DNA of 64,000 nucleotides. Source: Zonotrichia leucophrys gambelii (lineage: Eukaryota; Chordata; Aves; Passeriformes; Passerellidae). Of this stretch, positions 47,847 to 60,628 are shown piece after piece. Under the pieces are notes generated by a model. The model searched no databases. It was given only the letters and a program-made list of their open reading frames with translations, and was not told the DNA's origin. A program made the position numbers and the translations under genes. The stretch spans positions 144,481,917 through 144,545,916 of the forward strand of contig NC_088171.1 in the NCBI RefSeq assembly GCF_028769735.1. Direction: 5' to 3'. Every line of letters begins with the position of its first letter. Positions within the stretch are counted from its first letter, which is position 1.

Positions 47847-48949
47847 AATAAACAAAGTTCATATTTGTATTCTTGAACTAAAGCAAGAAACCTTCCTGCA
47901 GAAGAAAATTCCCACAACTAGCTGGCCTTCTCCAGCAGCAATACTGCAAGGCACCAATGTGTGAGTTGTAACACATCCCACTTGCACAGGGACATTTATT
48001 TAGTGATGCAGTGAACACGATCTGGAACTCACTGAGTCATCTCATTAAAACCTGTGCTGTCACTTTTGCAAGTTGACTAGTCAGACTAGACCTCCACTTC
48101 AAAGAAGCCGCATTTTAAATCCTAAAGTGAAGCAAATTACACTTACCAGAATTTAAAATATTTCAAAGGTGTTTGCTATGGTCTGACACCTAGGGGATTA
48201 AGGAAAAGTGAATGTTATGTTTGTCATTACAGAGGGATATTGCAATAGTCACTTATTGACTGAGCACTCTTATAGCGAAATAATTTGATTCAGGGAAATG
48301 TTCCTATTAATTTCTATTGTAAATCAACCATATGGACCAATGATTGTCTAATTCAGCTCTACTCCACCAATATAGCTGCTTAATCCTCTGTGCTGGTGGG
48401 TAAATGTGAATTGGACTTTCCAAAACATAAGGGAAACACAATTTTAGTTTATTTATAAAACAAACAAACAAAGTGAAAAGCTGGTAGCTGAATAGAATGC
48501 AAAAAAGAATTTGTTCTTTAATTATTTCCTAAGCAAACAAAGAGTTATCTGAAGAGTCCAGGCCCTTGCAGCACACAGACTTGGAGGGACTTCTATCCCT
48601 CCATTGACTTGGATCTGCAAGACAAATTCAGGCACTCTTGAGACTCTGCAATGTCTTTGCTATCAGCTGTCCTCTCTAAAATGCCTTGCAAGAAAACATT
48701 AGGAAATCCAGGTGTTTTAATAACATAGGCTTGAGATTTTGCAAATAAATGCAAAATAAACAAAAATATGAGAAATGAGCATTGTATCAACAGATTTTAC
48801 ACTGTAGTGATAGTAACCCAAACATAAACTTATGTGACCACTGAACTGCAGTAAGAACTGTCATTTAGTTCAACAACTCTGAGGATATGGAAAACATAAT
48901 TATGAAAAGCTGTTAGATAACAGGTCAAAACTGGCAGCATGTTCTTGCA
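47847..48949. other. Unannotated AT-rich DNA
   Basis: No gene or transposon recognised between the two CR1 copies. Confidence 0.55.
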
Positions 48950-49190
48950 GCCCAGAAAGTCAGCTGTGTCCTGGGCTGCTTCAAAAGCCCCAAGGACAGT
49001 AGGTTGAGGAATATATAATGTATATTCTCCCCCTGTATTCTGCTCTTATGAGACCCCACCTGGAGTCCTGCATTCTACTCTAGGGCTCACAGCATAAAAA
49101 GAACATGGGCCCGTTGGAGTGTGTCCAGAGGGCCACAGAGATGGTAAGAGGACTGGAGCACTTGTCCTATGGAAACAGGCAGAGAGGCAA
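48950..49190 (+). mobile_element. CR1 internal fragment, plus strand
   Basis: It matches an internal part of CR1 ORF2: GTGTCCTGGGCTGCTTCAAA, GAGACCCCACCTGGAGTCCT, GTGTCCAGAGGGCCACAGAG and GGACTGGAGCACTTGTCCTA. Both ends are missing, including the 3' UTR, so it was cut by later rearrangement. Its orientation is opposite to the three neighbouring CR1 pieces. Confidence 0.88.
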
Positions 49191-52100
49191 GATATTAAGA
49201 TGGCAAAGATACAGATTCTAATTAGTTTCATACTGTAAGAAAACTTGTGATGTTGTGTCTGTCAATTGGTGGGACAGCAGTGAAAAATTCATTACCAAAC
49301 TTGTTTGTCTTTTTCAAACAGCAGTCCATCCAACCCACGTACAAAAAAAGTCATTATATATGTGACTGTGCTCATACTGGCCTTTGCTGTGTTAAAACTG
49401 AATGCTCTCAAGGATATATAGAAGATATATATACCAGAATTTGCTGCATATCCTGAGCAATAAAGCAAAGTCTTTTTAATGGCTGAGCAGCTGAAGATTG
49501 GATGTGGATGGTGTAGGTTAGAGTTTAAATGAAAATACAGGACTATTTTGAATACTTCAGAAACTAGATAGGGACACAGGGATACTTTACTATCTAAATG
49601 TTTATAAACTCAGTGTAAGAAATTGGCTTGGCTGAGAATTGTAATGAAAAAGCATTTTTCCCTGATTCCCTACTTATTTCCTAGATTCGGTTTTCAGATT
49701 CACTAGACATTACTGGTATTAAAAGCATCACAAAAGCCATACTGAATTGTACTAGGATTGCACTGCTCTGATATCTTGTGTCAAACTTTGGGGAAGTTTG
49801 GGGGAGTTTGGGGAAGTTTATTAGAAATTTGCAGCAGATGAATGCATGGCAAAATAACCCAATGATCAGATTACCATTCAAAGATTAACTAGGGGCTGGA
49901 AGGAAGATATTTGCTTCCCTCTAAGTCTGTGCTGTAATTGTAATGAATGATGGAGTTTGTAGACAAAATTGTTACCAGTCATTTTCTAAATCCTCTTTAC
50001 TTCCAGCCTAAAACCACCTCCTGCACCAAAGGATTCTATCAGATAATTACAGTGTGAAATGGAACTTATTCCCTCTTCGCAATTTTCAGTTCATCACATT
50101 TCAACTACATTTAATGCCCTCACATATGTTTGCGATGGAAAAAGGGAAACAGAATTCCTTGTCTGACCTTTTCCAGATTATGCAGTATGTGTCTATTTTG
50201 TCTTATAACTTTATTTATTTATTTCCATTCCATAGTAAACAACCCTGTGGTTTTCATGGTTTTCACGGTTTTCACTTCTCCTTTAGTTTGATATTTATTC
50301 CAGGTGTTTGGACCTTTGTCAGCCCTTCTCAGGTCTTCTAACTGTGCTTAAGATGAGAGGAAGAACAACATACTCCAAAATGAGGTCACTTATTACATTA
50401 TATTCTCATTCTTTGCCTTTGTTTGAATCTTTCATTTTATTTAGTTTTGGGGTTTTTCTGAATGGGAAATTGAAAGTAAAACAACAATCTCTACTGAATT
50501 TTCGTATCAATTTAGTATATAACTAGCTCAATTTTATTACAGTATTATGCACTAGTTTACATTTAGCAACAGTTGGTTATATCCAGCATTTTCTTGATTT
50601 CTAAAACTGCTTATCTGAACTTTTGTTGTTTCTTTCAATCATCTCTAGGTTTGACTAACCTGTCTATTTTGTGTCACTATGAATCATTCGGTGTTCTTAC
50701 TAAATGATTCTAAATGAAAGGTTTCTGTAATACTTAATGTAAAGTGCCAATACTAAATGTTACACTTGATTAGATAACCGCTACATTAAAGATTGATTCA
50801 TCCCTTGTGTAATTCCAGTGACATAGTTAGGATTTTACCCAGGAAGCTTCTAGCCCAGCTGTAATGTCACATATGTTTGTGCAGGAAAAATATTAGTAAG
50901 TGACTTGGATCCTGATTCAGGATGCCATTTGGTGTAAAACCAGATGTACAAGTAACTGACTATGATCCCAATGAAAGGTGCCATCTGCAGTTAATGGCTT
51001 CAGAGTATTTTCAAATATTATTTTGAACAGACACAAAAGCATTCAGAACTGCTTTGAGTTGCTCATCCCATGCATTCCTTTCCTGTCCCTCCCTAATCCA
51101 GAGTGCCATGTCCTTAAAAATGGAGTAATAGTGCTACTGGGAGAGAGAGTTACAACTACACGTATCAGAAACAAAAGGCAACCAACATTTCTTCTTACTC
51201 TTTGGGGATTGCAGACGAAAGTAATGTAAGAATTTTAATAAATATGTGAAAGCAAAAGAACAGAACTCCAGACTTCTTCTGAAATCACTGACAGCATTAC
51301 TCCTACAGGTTTAACATTGGGTAGAAACTGTTCAAGTGCCTGTATATTAGTTTTTCTGTACTGATGTATTGTTGCTTAAAGAGACGGCACAAGTATAGTA
51401 GAATTAATGGCTTATAAAAGACCACGTTTTAATATTGGGATTGGAAAGCACTTGGAGATTATTTACTGCAAATCAGCATCACAAAACTGCATCACTTCAC
51501 ATGGTAATCACATCATCCAATGTAATTATGAGCAACAAGTGAATGCTTGCTAATGTGCTTAGGATGCAAATTGGAGGCCTTTATTATTCAGGTAGAACAG
51601 CTTTATTAATAAAGACCTAACATTAAATAACTTTCAGCCTCCAAAGTGGTCGTGTCAGAACTGAGACACTCAGACTTGCTCAGAAGAGACTTTTGCTTAC
51701 CCATGAATGTTTTTTTAATCACATGGCAGTTAATTAATGGTGTCTTAGGGGATTTGAAGACTGCAAGTCTTGAAATGCTTACAATCAGGTACAAAATCCT
51801 ATTGACAGGGCAGTTACAATACAGAGACTAGTGCTGAACTTCAGCCCAAAGCCTGCACATATCTGTAGTTTATCAAAACTTCTGGCTTCCAGGTTTCAAC
51901 GCAGACAGCAGAATGCAACTGAGGTATGCGTGCTTTGCAAAGAACATTTTTCTTTTTCAGGCTACCTCCTGCCACTTTAGTACTGTTTCTACAATGACAG
52001 CTTCTCCCTGACCTGCAGATGGTCCCAGCTCCTTACTTGAAAATGCCCAAAGGGAGAGCTACAAGTGGTAACTCTCCTGCCTCTGTGACTTTGTTGGGGA

Positions 52101-55089
52101 GCAGATCCAGCTGGTGCTTGGCACATCCCTGCCTCCTCCAGTCTGTGCTTTCTCAAGAGTCCTGTTTACACCAAGGCCAAGAGCACAAGGACATAACAGG
52201 AGCTACCTCTGCAGGAAATCCTCCTCAAGTCCAAGTGCCACTTCTAGGACTGCACTGATTCTAGACAGAGTAGGGACAGCAGAGACACAGAATGAGGCCT
52301 CTTCTAAACGCTGAGGATCCAAGTACCTTGTCATGGTCAAGGTGACAGAACTTCAGCTGTCTGCTGATCTTTTAAAAAAGAATTTTAAATTCTTGTATAC
52401 CCCTGAACAGGCACCACTCTCATTTATGCAACTAACCTACAATATCCAAAATACCTAGCACCAAATGCTGCCAATTGAATCAAGCAGATCACTGCTCTTT
52501 CTGTCAATCAATCCCCTGTTCTAAGAAAAGCTGTTGCATTCTTATGCTTCTAGACTCTAAACCCCCAGTGTCTGAACAAACAAGAGAAAAAACAGTTTAA
52601 TAAGGGGTCTGTACAATGCACAGGTTGTGGAGAGTGGACTGTTTTCTTTTGGCAATGAATGTCAATAAAATTTAAATGTAGATTACTTTTCTGTTATGAA
52701 ATACTAAATAAATAAACTTATTTTTAGGGAAGCTGCAGTAAGAATCATCATAATAAATTTGTATCTCTAACAGTAGGCATCTAAACCAACACAGGCTGCC
52801 TTGATAGAAGCAGAGATCTATTTTTCTAGTTCTGAAGGAGGATTTTTAAATTTTATTTATATTGCCTGCTAATCTACTAACTACAGGGAGATCCCAGAAT
52901 CTTAAAGTGGGTGAGGAAACAGTATATTGGTATTCTGTGCTTGTATCAGAACACACCCATTTCAGAATTTCTGGGGAACTTATAGAGAAGATCTAAAATA
53001 ATAAGTAAATGTATCACTTGGAATAGCTGCAGCTTCTGTAAAAAAAGCTTTCAATATATTATTGAAAAAAGACTTAGCTACACTGGAAAAGACAGGGATC
53101 TAAATGTTAGGAACTTACAGGAAAGCACTAGAGGGTATTGTTAAAGGATAAAAGGAGTCTGAACATAGAATCAACACCAGCACTGAGTACCTCAACAACA
53201 CCTTCATTTATAATTTAGTAAACAGAAGAGAGTAGGCAATGCTGAGAAGGTCAAAATGAGAGACACTGTCAGCAGACTAAGTTAAGAATTTCATTAAATG
53301 AGATGATCTAAAGTAATAGTGTTACAGAAATTGGATCAAGTTCAATAGTAACAAATACAAGATGTTAACTGAGGACTGTTAAATCTGCAACTATGAGCTA
53401 AACAAGGTTAGATGAAAATTACCAAGGAGAAAAAAGAAATCATAGGTATTTTATAGCAGCAGACTCAACTTGATAATGGTTTGACATTTATTCTAGTATC
53501 TTCATCTGAAATACCTGTTTCGTTACATGGCACACATTTAAGAGCATAAAATACCACACAATCAAGAAACCCATCAACTTTCTTTTTTTTTGCTAGAGAG
53601 TGTTAGAGAGCAGATATACTAAACATTCAAATTACACTGAGCTGGGTCTATCAGTCAAGCAAAAGGGCAAGGAAAGGACATGTTTTAGCTGGAACTTTAT
53701 AAAGACTTACGACTTCCAGTAAAATTCCCCGAAATAGTTTTCTGCAGTATATTTCAAATACACATTCAGAGGTGGGTCTGACCTCCACAGGCTGATGATG
53801 TTTTCACTGGGCAGCTGATTGGCTTCTCATTCTCAATCTCTTGAGCACAAGGAGAAGACTTTAATGTTGCATTGAAAGGTTTTTAATCAAGATGTGCTAT
53901 CATCCATCTTAATCTTTAATATGCTGGATCTGTCTTGACTTATGAAGAACCATAATGACCAAAAAAGAAAAAAAAATAGGGGTTTCCTCAGAATAGAATA
54001 GAGAACACTTCCTTTTTAATAAGGTTGTCTATAAAAAGAAATTCACCTTTCTGTATGATCGGAAATGTTTAAAAAATCAGTGTTCTTTGCTAGTACCAGC
54101 TTTCAAACACATACCAGAAAGGCTTTATGCTTCTCTTCCAGTAACAGTGATCACACTCATTGCCAGAGTTGCTTTAAGTAATGCAGTTCTTGGCCATACA
54201 CACGTTTCTAATCCCCTTCTTATTATGGGAAGGAAGAACAGGGATGGCAGGAAGGAGGCAGCAGTAACATTCTGAAAAATAACCAGAGATGGCAGACTGA
54301 TACAGATGGTGAACCAAAGAGTAGGGATTTCCACCAGTATGATCTTAGTCCTGCTTCAGAAAAGTGACAAAATTTATCTGTTCAGAATTCATTTTCAAAT
54401 ACTGTCGTATTTTGCATAAATTGCAGAAGTCTGCTGAGACTGGACAAACAAGTTCCCCTGAGCATTTTTAACCATCCAATACACCAATGGACTCTATGAC
54501 ACACACAGCTAGAAAGCCCTTTTCCACCTTCTGGAATCATTCATAATTACTTTAAAACAATATTTGCATCCATCTGGGGGTGTTAGATTTGCCTGAACTT
54601 GGGGAGTGTCAGAGTGGCTGAAGCCTTCTGTACCTACAGCTCCTTCCAGCAGCACAGAGTGAGCACAGCAAGGGAGGCATTTCTGAATCAGTCCATGAAG
54701 CCACCACTGGAGGCTGCTCCCGACAGAAATGCTTTAACAGTTCCTTTATGGAGTAGTGAAAATAAACCTGTAAACAACTTCCTTCTGAGTATGCCTCTGT
54801 AGAATTCATGTCTTATTGATTATATAAAAGATACTTTTTGCACTGTCTTTAGGAGCTGGTTTCCTAAATACCTCACAGTAAAACAAATGTATTATTTCAG
54901 AAGCAATCAGCATTTTATAGCTGTGTTATCGAGACAGGAACAGCTACAAGCTACAGAACTGAAAGGCCAATCTCTCTCTGTCTATTCCACTTGTTTCCAA
55001 TCTGCAATCTTCATTTCCCTGGAAATCCACTGAGTGCTTTTCGGAAGTCCACAAAAGATGGAAAACAAAACCCTATTTGCAGGCAACCT
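49191..55089. other. Unannotated AT-rich DNA
   Basis: No gene recognised. There are short three-copy repeats at about 49787-49816 (TTTGGGGAAG unit) and 50249-50275 (GGTTTTCAC unit). Around 53090-53420 there are faint CR1-like words, too weak to call. The frames at 52019-52314 are overlapping and have no domain. Confidence 0.5.
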
Positions 55090-55335
55090 ATGTGGGCCCA
55101 GAGTGTCCACAGAAGGAAGTTCCTCAGCCTCTCTGGTCAGCACTGGAACACTCCTTTTATAAAGATTCCTTTTTCCTTATCCCCAATGAAAAATGCAATT
55201 TCTGTGCCTTGCCTCTTGTGCTTATCACTGTGCACCTGCAAGAATCTGGCTCCACCTTCTGTGTAACAACCCAACAGGCAGCTGTAGAAAGAGATAAATT
55301 TCCTTTAAGTCTCAGTTTATTAATGAGCACAAATA
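55090..55335 (-). mobile_element. Old, diverged CR1 fragment, minus strand
   Basis: Despite many changes, the order of CR1 landmarks is kept on the plus strand: TGCCTTGCCTCTTGTGCTTA, TCACTGTGCACCTGCAAGAA, TCTGGCTCCACCTTCTGTGT and AGGCAGCTGTAGAAAGAGAT, then a degraded TTTCCTTTAAGTCTCAGTTT. It is one of the oldest recognisable copies in the window. The small open frames across it are not genes. Confidence 0.75.
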
Positions 55336-57770
55336 AAATTTATTTGAAGAAATATCAAATCCATAAATGAAGAGGTGCTCACTAATACTCATTTAGTATG
55401 TCCTTTATCACAACACTGATGTGCACACTGTACCATAGTCAATCCTGCTGCATGTTGGTATCTGCTGCCCCAGATCCATGAAGTGTGTTGCTTCAGCCCT
55501 GGTATATTTTGTGAAAGTATTCTGCCACCTAAAGGAGATATTTCAGACAATACCTCCTTCAAACAGTTGGTTTGCCATGACGCATTGAGACTATATGTAG
55601 TTATCACAATTTTAATTTTATGATTAACAGATTCAGTTTTCACAATCTGAAACTATTTCTCCCTCAGACAATCCTTTACTGAAATTATTTCATTTTAGTA
55701 GGCTTCATGACCTCAGCCCCTCAGTACCTCACATCTTCAGTTTTAAATTGTAAATGCCCCAGAATTAAAACAGTACTTGAGATTTTTGTCAATGACTTCT
55801 ATGTCTTCAGAAATTGCTGGTATTTTTTCAAGGCTTTTAGCTCCTACTAAAAATTAATTCCTCTCAAACCATTTAAAGCAAATTCTCCATGTCCTTCTGC
55901 AATCTAAAGGACTACAGTTGTATCCCTAAATTAAAAACAAAAAAAAAGTAGAATTTCTGAGAGATTAGCTGAAGGAAAGAGAAAAGGCCAGCTTAAAAAT
56001 ACTCTGGACCCTGAGCCCAAACATTAAGGTAGATGAAGAGATGTACAAATATAGAAAACTCTCCAGTTCCTTGACATATGGAGTAGTTCATTAAAGCAGC
56101 TAATTGATAACAGATCTATTATTCATGCTTCCTCTAATGAGCCAAATATGCTTTGCAATAATTCTATTGCCAGAGTTCTTTATTCTCAGCTGAAAGCAGT
56201 GACATCCAAACCAATGTTAGACAAAAATAGTCCCAAAGCCTGAAGTTCAAACACAATCCTAAAGTAAATGAGTTTTTACTCAACAGGTTGAGTCCAAATT
56301 GTGTTAAGTGAAAAGATTTGGGAGCAGAAAGAGAAAGGGTAAGGGTAGTAATTCAAATAGACATAATGTTTAAATTATCTGACATTTTCCCATATTTTCT
56401 AACCATTATAAAAAAAAAATCTAGCAATTTTTCTATATCTTCAGATTGAACTCAAAAGTAATTCTTACTGGAATCCAAAGGAAAAAAATAAATACATGTT
56501 TGGGTACACTGTGTTACTATCATTGTAGCCCAATATTTATCAATATAATTCTCACATCATATAATTTTCTCAAAATTATATACATTTACAGAATCTTAAC
56601 CCGACATGATTAAAATATTCTCTACTTTTCATTTGATGTGTAACATAAATTATAGTTCAGAAGAAAAAATGCATTTAATAATTTATTTTCTTTTTTAGAA
56701 CACCTGAATAACTATTTACATTTTTACACTTGGGCATTATGCAATTACTTACACTGAGATCCAATTTTCAGGCCTGCACAGAAGGAGAATTAAAACCTTC
56801 CCTTATTTTTATGTGTACTTCAATATTCAGAGTTCTAAGTAAATCTGTGTAATTGTGAAGTAATTACAAGAATACTGAGCTGTGCGTATCTCATGTTCTC
56901 TCTCTTCCAGAATCAGTCATCAGTGGCCACATCATCCTTGTTATCCTGGGGGACCCTGCTTTTGTGGTTTCCAGGTTTTGATTCTGTTGTCTTCATTAAG
57001 GCAAAATTAATTCATTTACCCAAGATACCAGTAAGAATGTAATTTCATTCTTGTCCAAAACCTTAAGAAAAAGAACTGACTTATTTTTCAGTATTCACAG
57101 GAGTTACAGGCACAGGTAGCAAAAATACTGTCAGGCTTCTCAGTTTCTTCTTCAGCAAAACACTTCATATTTTAATTCTCTGGTACATTCTTGCAGTGCA
57201 GAGATGTAATTCAGTTTGTATTTTTTGATGATCAAAGCAAAATGTCTATACTGACATTCAACATTGCTTTTTTTGAAAGCTTTTATCAACAGTTTTTATT
57301 AGTAAAACAATCTCATTTCATGCTGACAAAACTAAGTTTTCTTTAAAATTGTACCAAAGTTGCTTATGACTTCTTTTAATATTCTCTGTTTTGTACATAC
57401 TGGTTTATGCTGTCCCTTAAAATGAGGTAAACTGTTATTTTTACTTACACCTCTGTTGATCTCAGTTACATACTGTCATGCACTTAACATGATGCAAGCA
57501 GCTACTTTTTTTTTTTCTTTGTACAGCTCAATTGTTTTCTGAAGGAAACAAACCAAACACTTCACACAAATTTCTTTCTCTGGCCTTCATCTGGCAATTG
57601 CTGTAAGATTTTTTGACTACAAAAATGAGTTAAGCATTAACATAAACTAAAAAAATCAAGTGTGGAAGCCCAAAGACCTGCTATAAGGGCTGTAATACTT
57701 CAGGTTGGGAGAGGCAGAAGCAGGCAAGGAGAAACACTCCTCTAAGATTATGGAGAGAAATGCTTTACCA
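55336..57770. other. Unannotated AT-rich DNA
   Basis: No gene or transposon recognised. Strongly AT-rich, with A and T runs. Confidence 0.55.
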
Positions 57771-57775
57771 GCACA

Positions 57776-58183
57776 TGTTAATGTCTTAAATTCTATTGGT
57801 TTGTACAGTTGTTCCATCCCAGTTCAGCCCCATTCACCTTATATTACCTAGAATGTTCTCTAGTCTCCAGATCCCCATTGGTCCCAGTTTGCTGCAGTGT
57901 TCCACCCCCATTACCCTATTGGCTCCCCAGTTGGCTGCCCCGCCTCTGCACCAGTTGCACCTGTTCCTATTGGCCCTTGACCCTCAGAACCACCCCTTTT
58001 TCCTCATATAAAATCCTGTGCCCTCAGTCTGAGTTTGGCTTTGCCCCTAAACTCCGTTTGGGACTCAGTAAACCATCTGCAGATTTCCATACCAAGACCT
58101 GTTCTTTGCCTCTGTTGTCAGGTACCGTAACTAGCGTGCTCTGGCCCCAAAAGCGCTGGTCACTTACAGAGGAACCCACTGCA
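57776..58183 (+). mobile_element. Solo ERV LTR, plus strand, about 408 bp
   Basis: It runs from TGTTAATGTC to CCCACTGCA with a perfect 5-bp duplication GCACA on both sides (57771-57775 and 58184-58188). It has ATTGG boxes (CTATTGGTTTG, CCTATTGGCTC), a TATAAAA box (58007-58013) and an AGTAAA polyadenylation variant (58067-58072). The 5-bp duplication and shorter length set it apart from the 6-bp LTRs at 31443 and 35622. The minus-strand LTR at 60186 is related. Confidence 0.82.
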
Positions 58184-58264
58184 GCACACTGCTTCAGTCA
58201 AGATCCTCTTAAACTATTAATGTGTTGTACTGAGTCCCACCAAGCAAATCTGTTGCTCAGGACC

Positions 58265-59046
58265 AACGGTGTGAAGTTCAATAAAGCCAAGTGCCAGGTC
58301 CTACACCCAGGTCACAATAACCCCCCCCAGGCAGTGCTCCAGGCTGGGGGCAGAGGGGCTGGAAAACTGCCCAGAGGAAAAGGACATGGGGGTGCTGGTC
58401 CACAGCCACCTGAACATGAGCCAATGTGCCCAGGTGGCCAAAAAGGCTAATGGCACCCGGTCTACATCAACAAGTGTGGCCAGCAGGACCAGGGCAGGGA
58501 TCGTCTCTCTGTGCTGGGCACTAGTCACACCCCATATCAAAGGTTGTGTCCATTTTTGGGCCCCTCAATACACAAAAGACATTGAGGGGCTGGAATGCGC
58601 CCAAGGCAGTGGAGCTGGGGAAGGGTCTGGAACACAAGTCTGATGAGAAATAGCTGAGGGAGCTGGGGCTGTTCAGCCTGGAGAAAAGAAGAACCGGGAG
58701 ATTTTATCACTCAGTGCAATTCCCTGACTGGAGGCTGTAGCCAGGTAAGGGGTTGGTCTCTTCTCTCAGGTAACAAGAGAGAGGATAAGAGGAAATGGCT
58801 CCACATGGCAACAGGGAAGATTTAGATTGGACACTAGAAAAAAATTTTCATGGATATGGTTCTCAAGCATTGAAACTGACTGTGGAGAAAAGGGGTGACA
58901 TCACCATCCGTGGAGGGGCTCAGAAACAGCTAGAGATGGCACTGAGTGTCAAAATGGTTTATCTGTCAAGGTGGTGTTCAGTCAAGGGAAGCGCTTGATG
59001 ATCTCAGAGATCTTTTCCAACCTATTTCATTCTGTTATTCTGTAAA
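58265..59046 (+). mobile_element. CR1 LINE 3' half, plus strand
   Basis: It begins in ORF2 at AAGTTCAATAAAGCCAAGTG and continues through AGGACATGGGGGTGCTGGTC, GTGTGGCCAGCAGGACCAGG, TGTTCAGCCTGGAGAAAAGA and TTAGATTGGACACTAGAAAA. It ends ATCTTTTCCAACCTATTTCA followed by TTCTGTTATTCTGT. At about 780 bp it is the longest CR1 in the window. Stops and frame shifts are scattered through it. Confidence 0.95.
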
Positions 59047-59281
59047 TCAGAGAATTTTTTTGAAAGAACGTGAAAGTGCTTGGTAGCATAGTATCTCCGT
59101 GTAAACATTCCAAAAGACTTTTGTTTGCTTTGCAGAGTTTTTATACAGTTAAGAAATGAACATCAGTTTCATAAAGGTCAATTTAATCTTCAGACTGCTG
59201 CTCTCTAAAGGCTCAACAAGTACAAAGGATCTTACATAGCCTTCTGAGAAAGGGTCAATAAACATGCACTGCAATTATAAT

Positions 59282-59800
59282 TGGAATCTCAGAGAATATT
59301 CTGAGCTGGAAAGGACTCACAAGATGATTCATCAAGTCCAACTCCAGGCCCTGTACAAGACTGTCCCCAGGAATCTCACCAGGGGCCTGAGACCAGTCCT
59401 GGACACTTCTTGAACTCTGTCAGGCTTGGTGCTGTGACCACTTCTCCGGGGAGCCTGTTCCAGTGCCCAACCACCCTCTGGGGGAAGAATCTTTTCCTAA
59501 TATCCAGCCTGAACCTCCCCTGACACAGCTTCAGGCCATTCCCACGAGTCTTGTCGCTGGTCACCTGAGAGACGAGATCAGTGCGGCCCCTCTGCTTCCC
59601 CCCATGAGAATGTTGAAGACCTCATTCAGGTCTCTCCTCAGTTTCCTCTTCTCCCGGCTGGACAGACCAAGTGACTTTAGCTGCTCCTCCTGCTTCCCCT
59701 CCAGGCCGCTCATCTTTGGATACTCTCTAATAGCTTACATTATTTTATTGTGGCCCCCAAAACTACATAGAGCAATTGAGGTGAGGCAAGCACCTCAGGT
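59282..59800 (-). mobile_element. CR1 LINE 3' half, minus strand
   Basis: The reversed terminus GAATCTCAGAGAATATTCTG is followed by GAGCTGGAAAGGACTCACAA, GTGCCCAACCACCCTCTGG, CAGCCTGAACCTCCCCTGA, GGCTGGACAGACCAAGTGAC and TTATTGTGGCCCCCAAAACT. A minus-strand peptide ([13 protein letters not shown]) is the conserved CR1 ORF2 C-terminal motif. It is of the same subfamily as 41857-42360 and better preserved. Confidence 0.95.
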
Positions 59801-60180
59801 GAAACCCATCCCTAATTGATAATCACAGCTTTCTAGGGCAGCCTCAACTCTTTCCTGACATCTTTCAGGTAAAGACTGAAAATTGAAGGATTGCTCCACA
59901 CCACCACATCAACTTTCTGAAGGATCATTTCTACATTTGCTGCTTGCAAAGAAGAATGGTACAGAGGAGTCCTCAGAAAACCAGACTCATGAATGATTGG
60001 AGTGGCAGACTATGCCAATCAGTGATTTCCACTTGATGAGATCTTAAGTATTTGGGAATTCAGATTTTTTTTGATTCATGTTTATTGATACTGATTTTTT
60101 GAAGTTTCAGGTCCTCTCATTTTTATTTGGAACCTCGTATTAATAAAAAATACTTTTTAGCTCCCTTCCTGCATCTACTC
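59801..60180. other. Short unannotated AT-rich stretch
   Basis: Nothing recognised between the CR1 and the LTR. Confidence 0.5.
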
Positions 60181-60185
60181 TGTAG

Positions 60186-60628
60186 TGTTGTAGCATTACG
60201 GAGGCTCTTGGAGCATCCAGCACTCAAAAGCTCAAAGCTCTCTGCTACTCAAGGAAGCTGACAAAGTAGGCAGGATGAGCCTCAGCATGATCTCCGGCAA
60301 ACAGGGTTTATTGGTAAACAGGATCAAGGGGCAAAGCTGAAGAAGCTCCAGGGACAAAGATAGGGAAATGCTGAGTGACTGGGTTTCATATGGGAAGGTG
60401 AGGGTGGAGTTAAGGGTCAGGATCCAGTGGACATGAGGAGAAATGGTGCAAAGGAGGAGACAAGGGTTGGGTCAGCCAATAACGAAACAGGGGTGGAGGA
60501 ATGCAGTAAAGAAGGCCCAATGAGAGGACAGATGGAGGAGAACATTCTAGGGAATGTCCAAACATGGGGAATAGGGGTTGAACTGGGGTAATTAAGCCAA
60601 CAGGCCAATGGGTTAACATAATTTTACA
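60186..60628 (-). mobile_element. Solo ERV LTR, minus strand, about 443 bp
   Basis: Read on the minus strand, its U3 (CATTGGCCTGTTGG, CCCCAGTTCAACCCC, AGAATGTTCTC) lines up with that of the LTR at 57776. The polyadenylation signal is the plus-strand TTTATT at 60307-60312. The ends are TTTTACA (60628) and TGTTGTAG (60186). The flanks TGTAG and TGTAT could be a 5-bp duplication with one mismatch. No internal sequence remains. Confidence 0.72.

Noticed and set aside
53090..53420. Faint CR1-like words (AAGTTCAATAG, AAATACAAGATG)
   Set aside because: The matches are too short and the order of CR1 landmarks is not kept.
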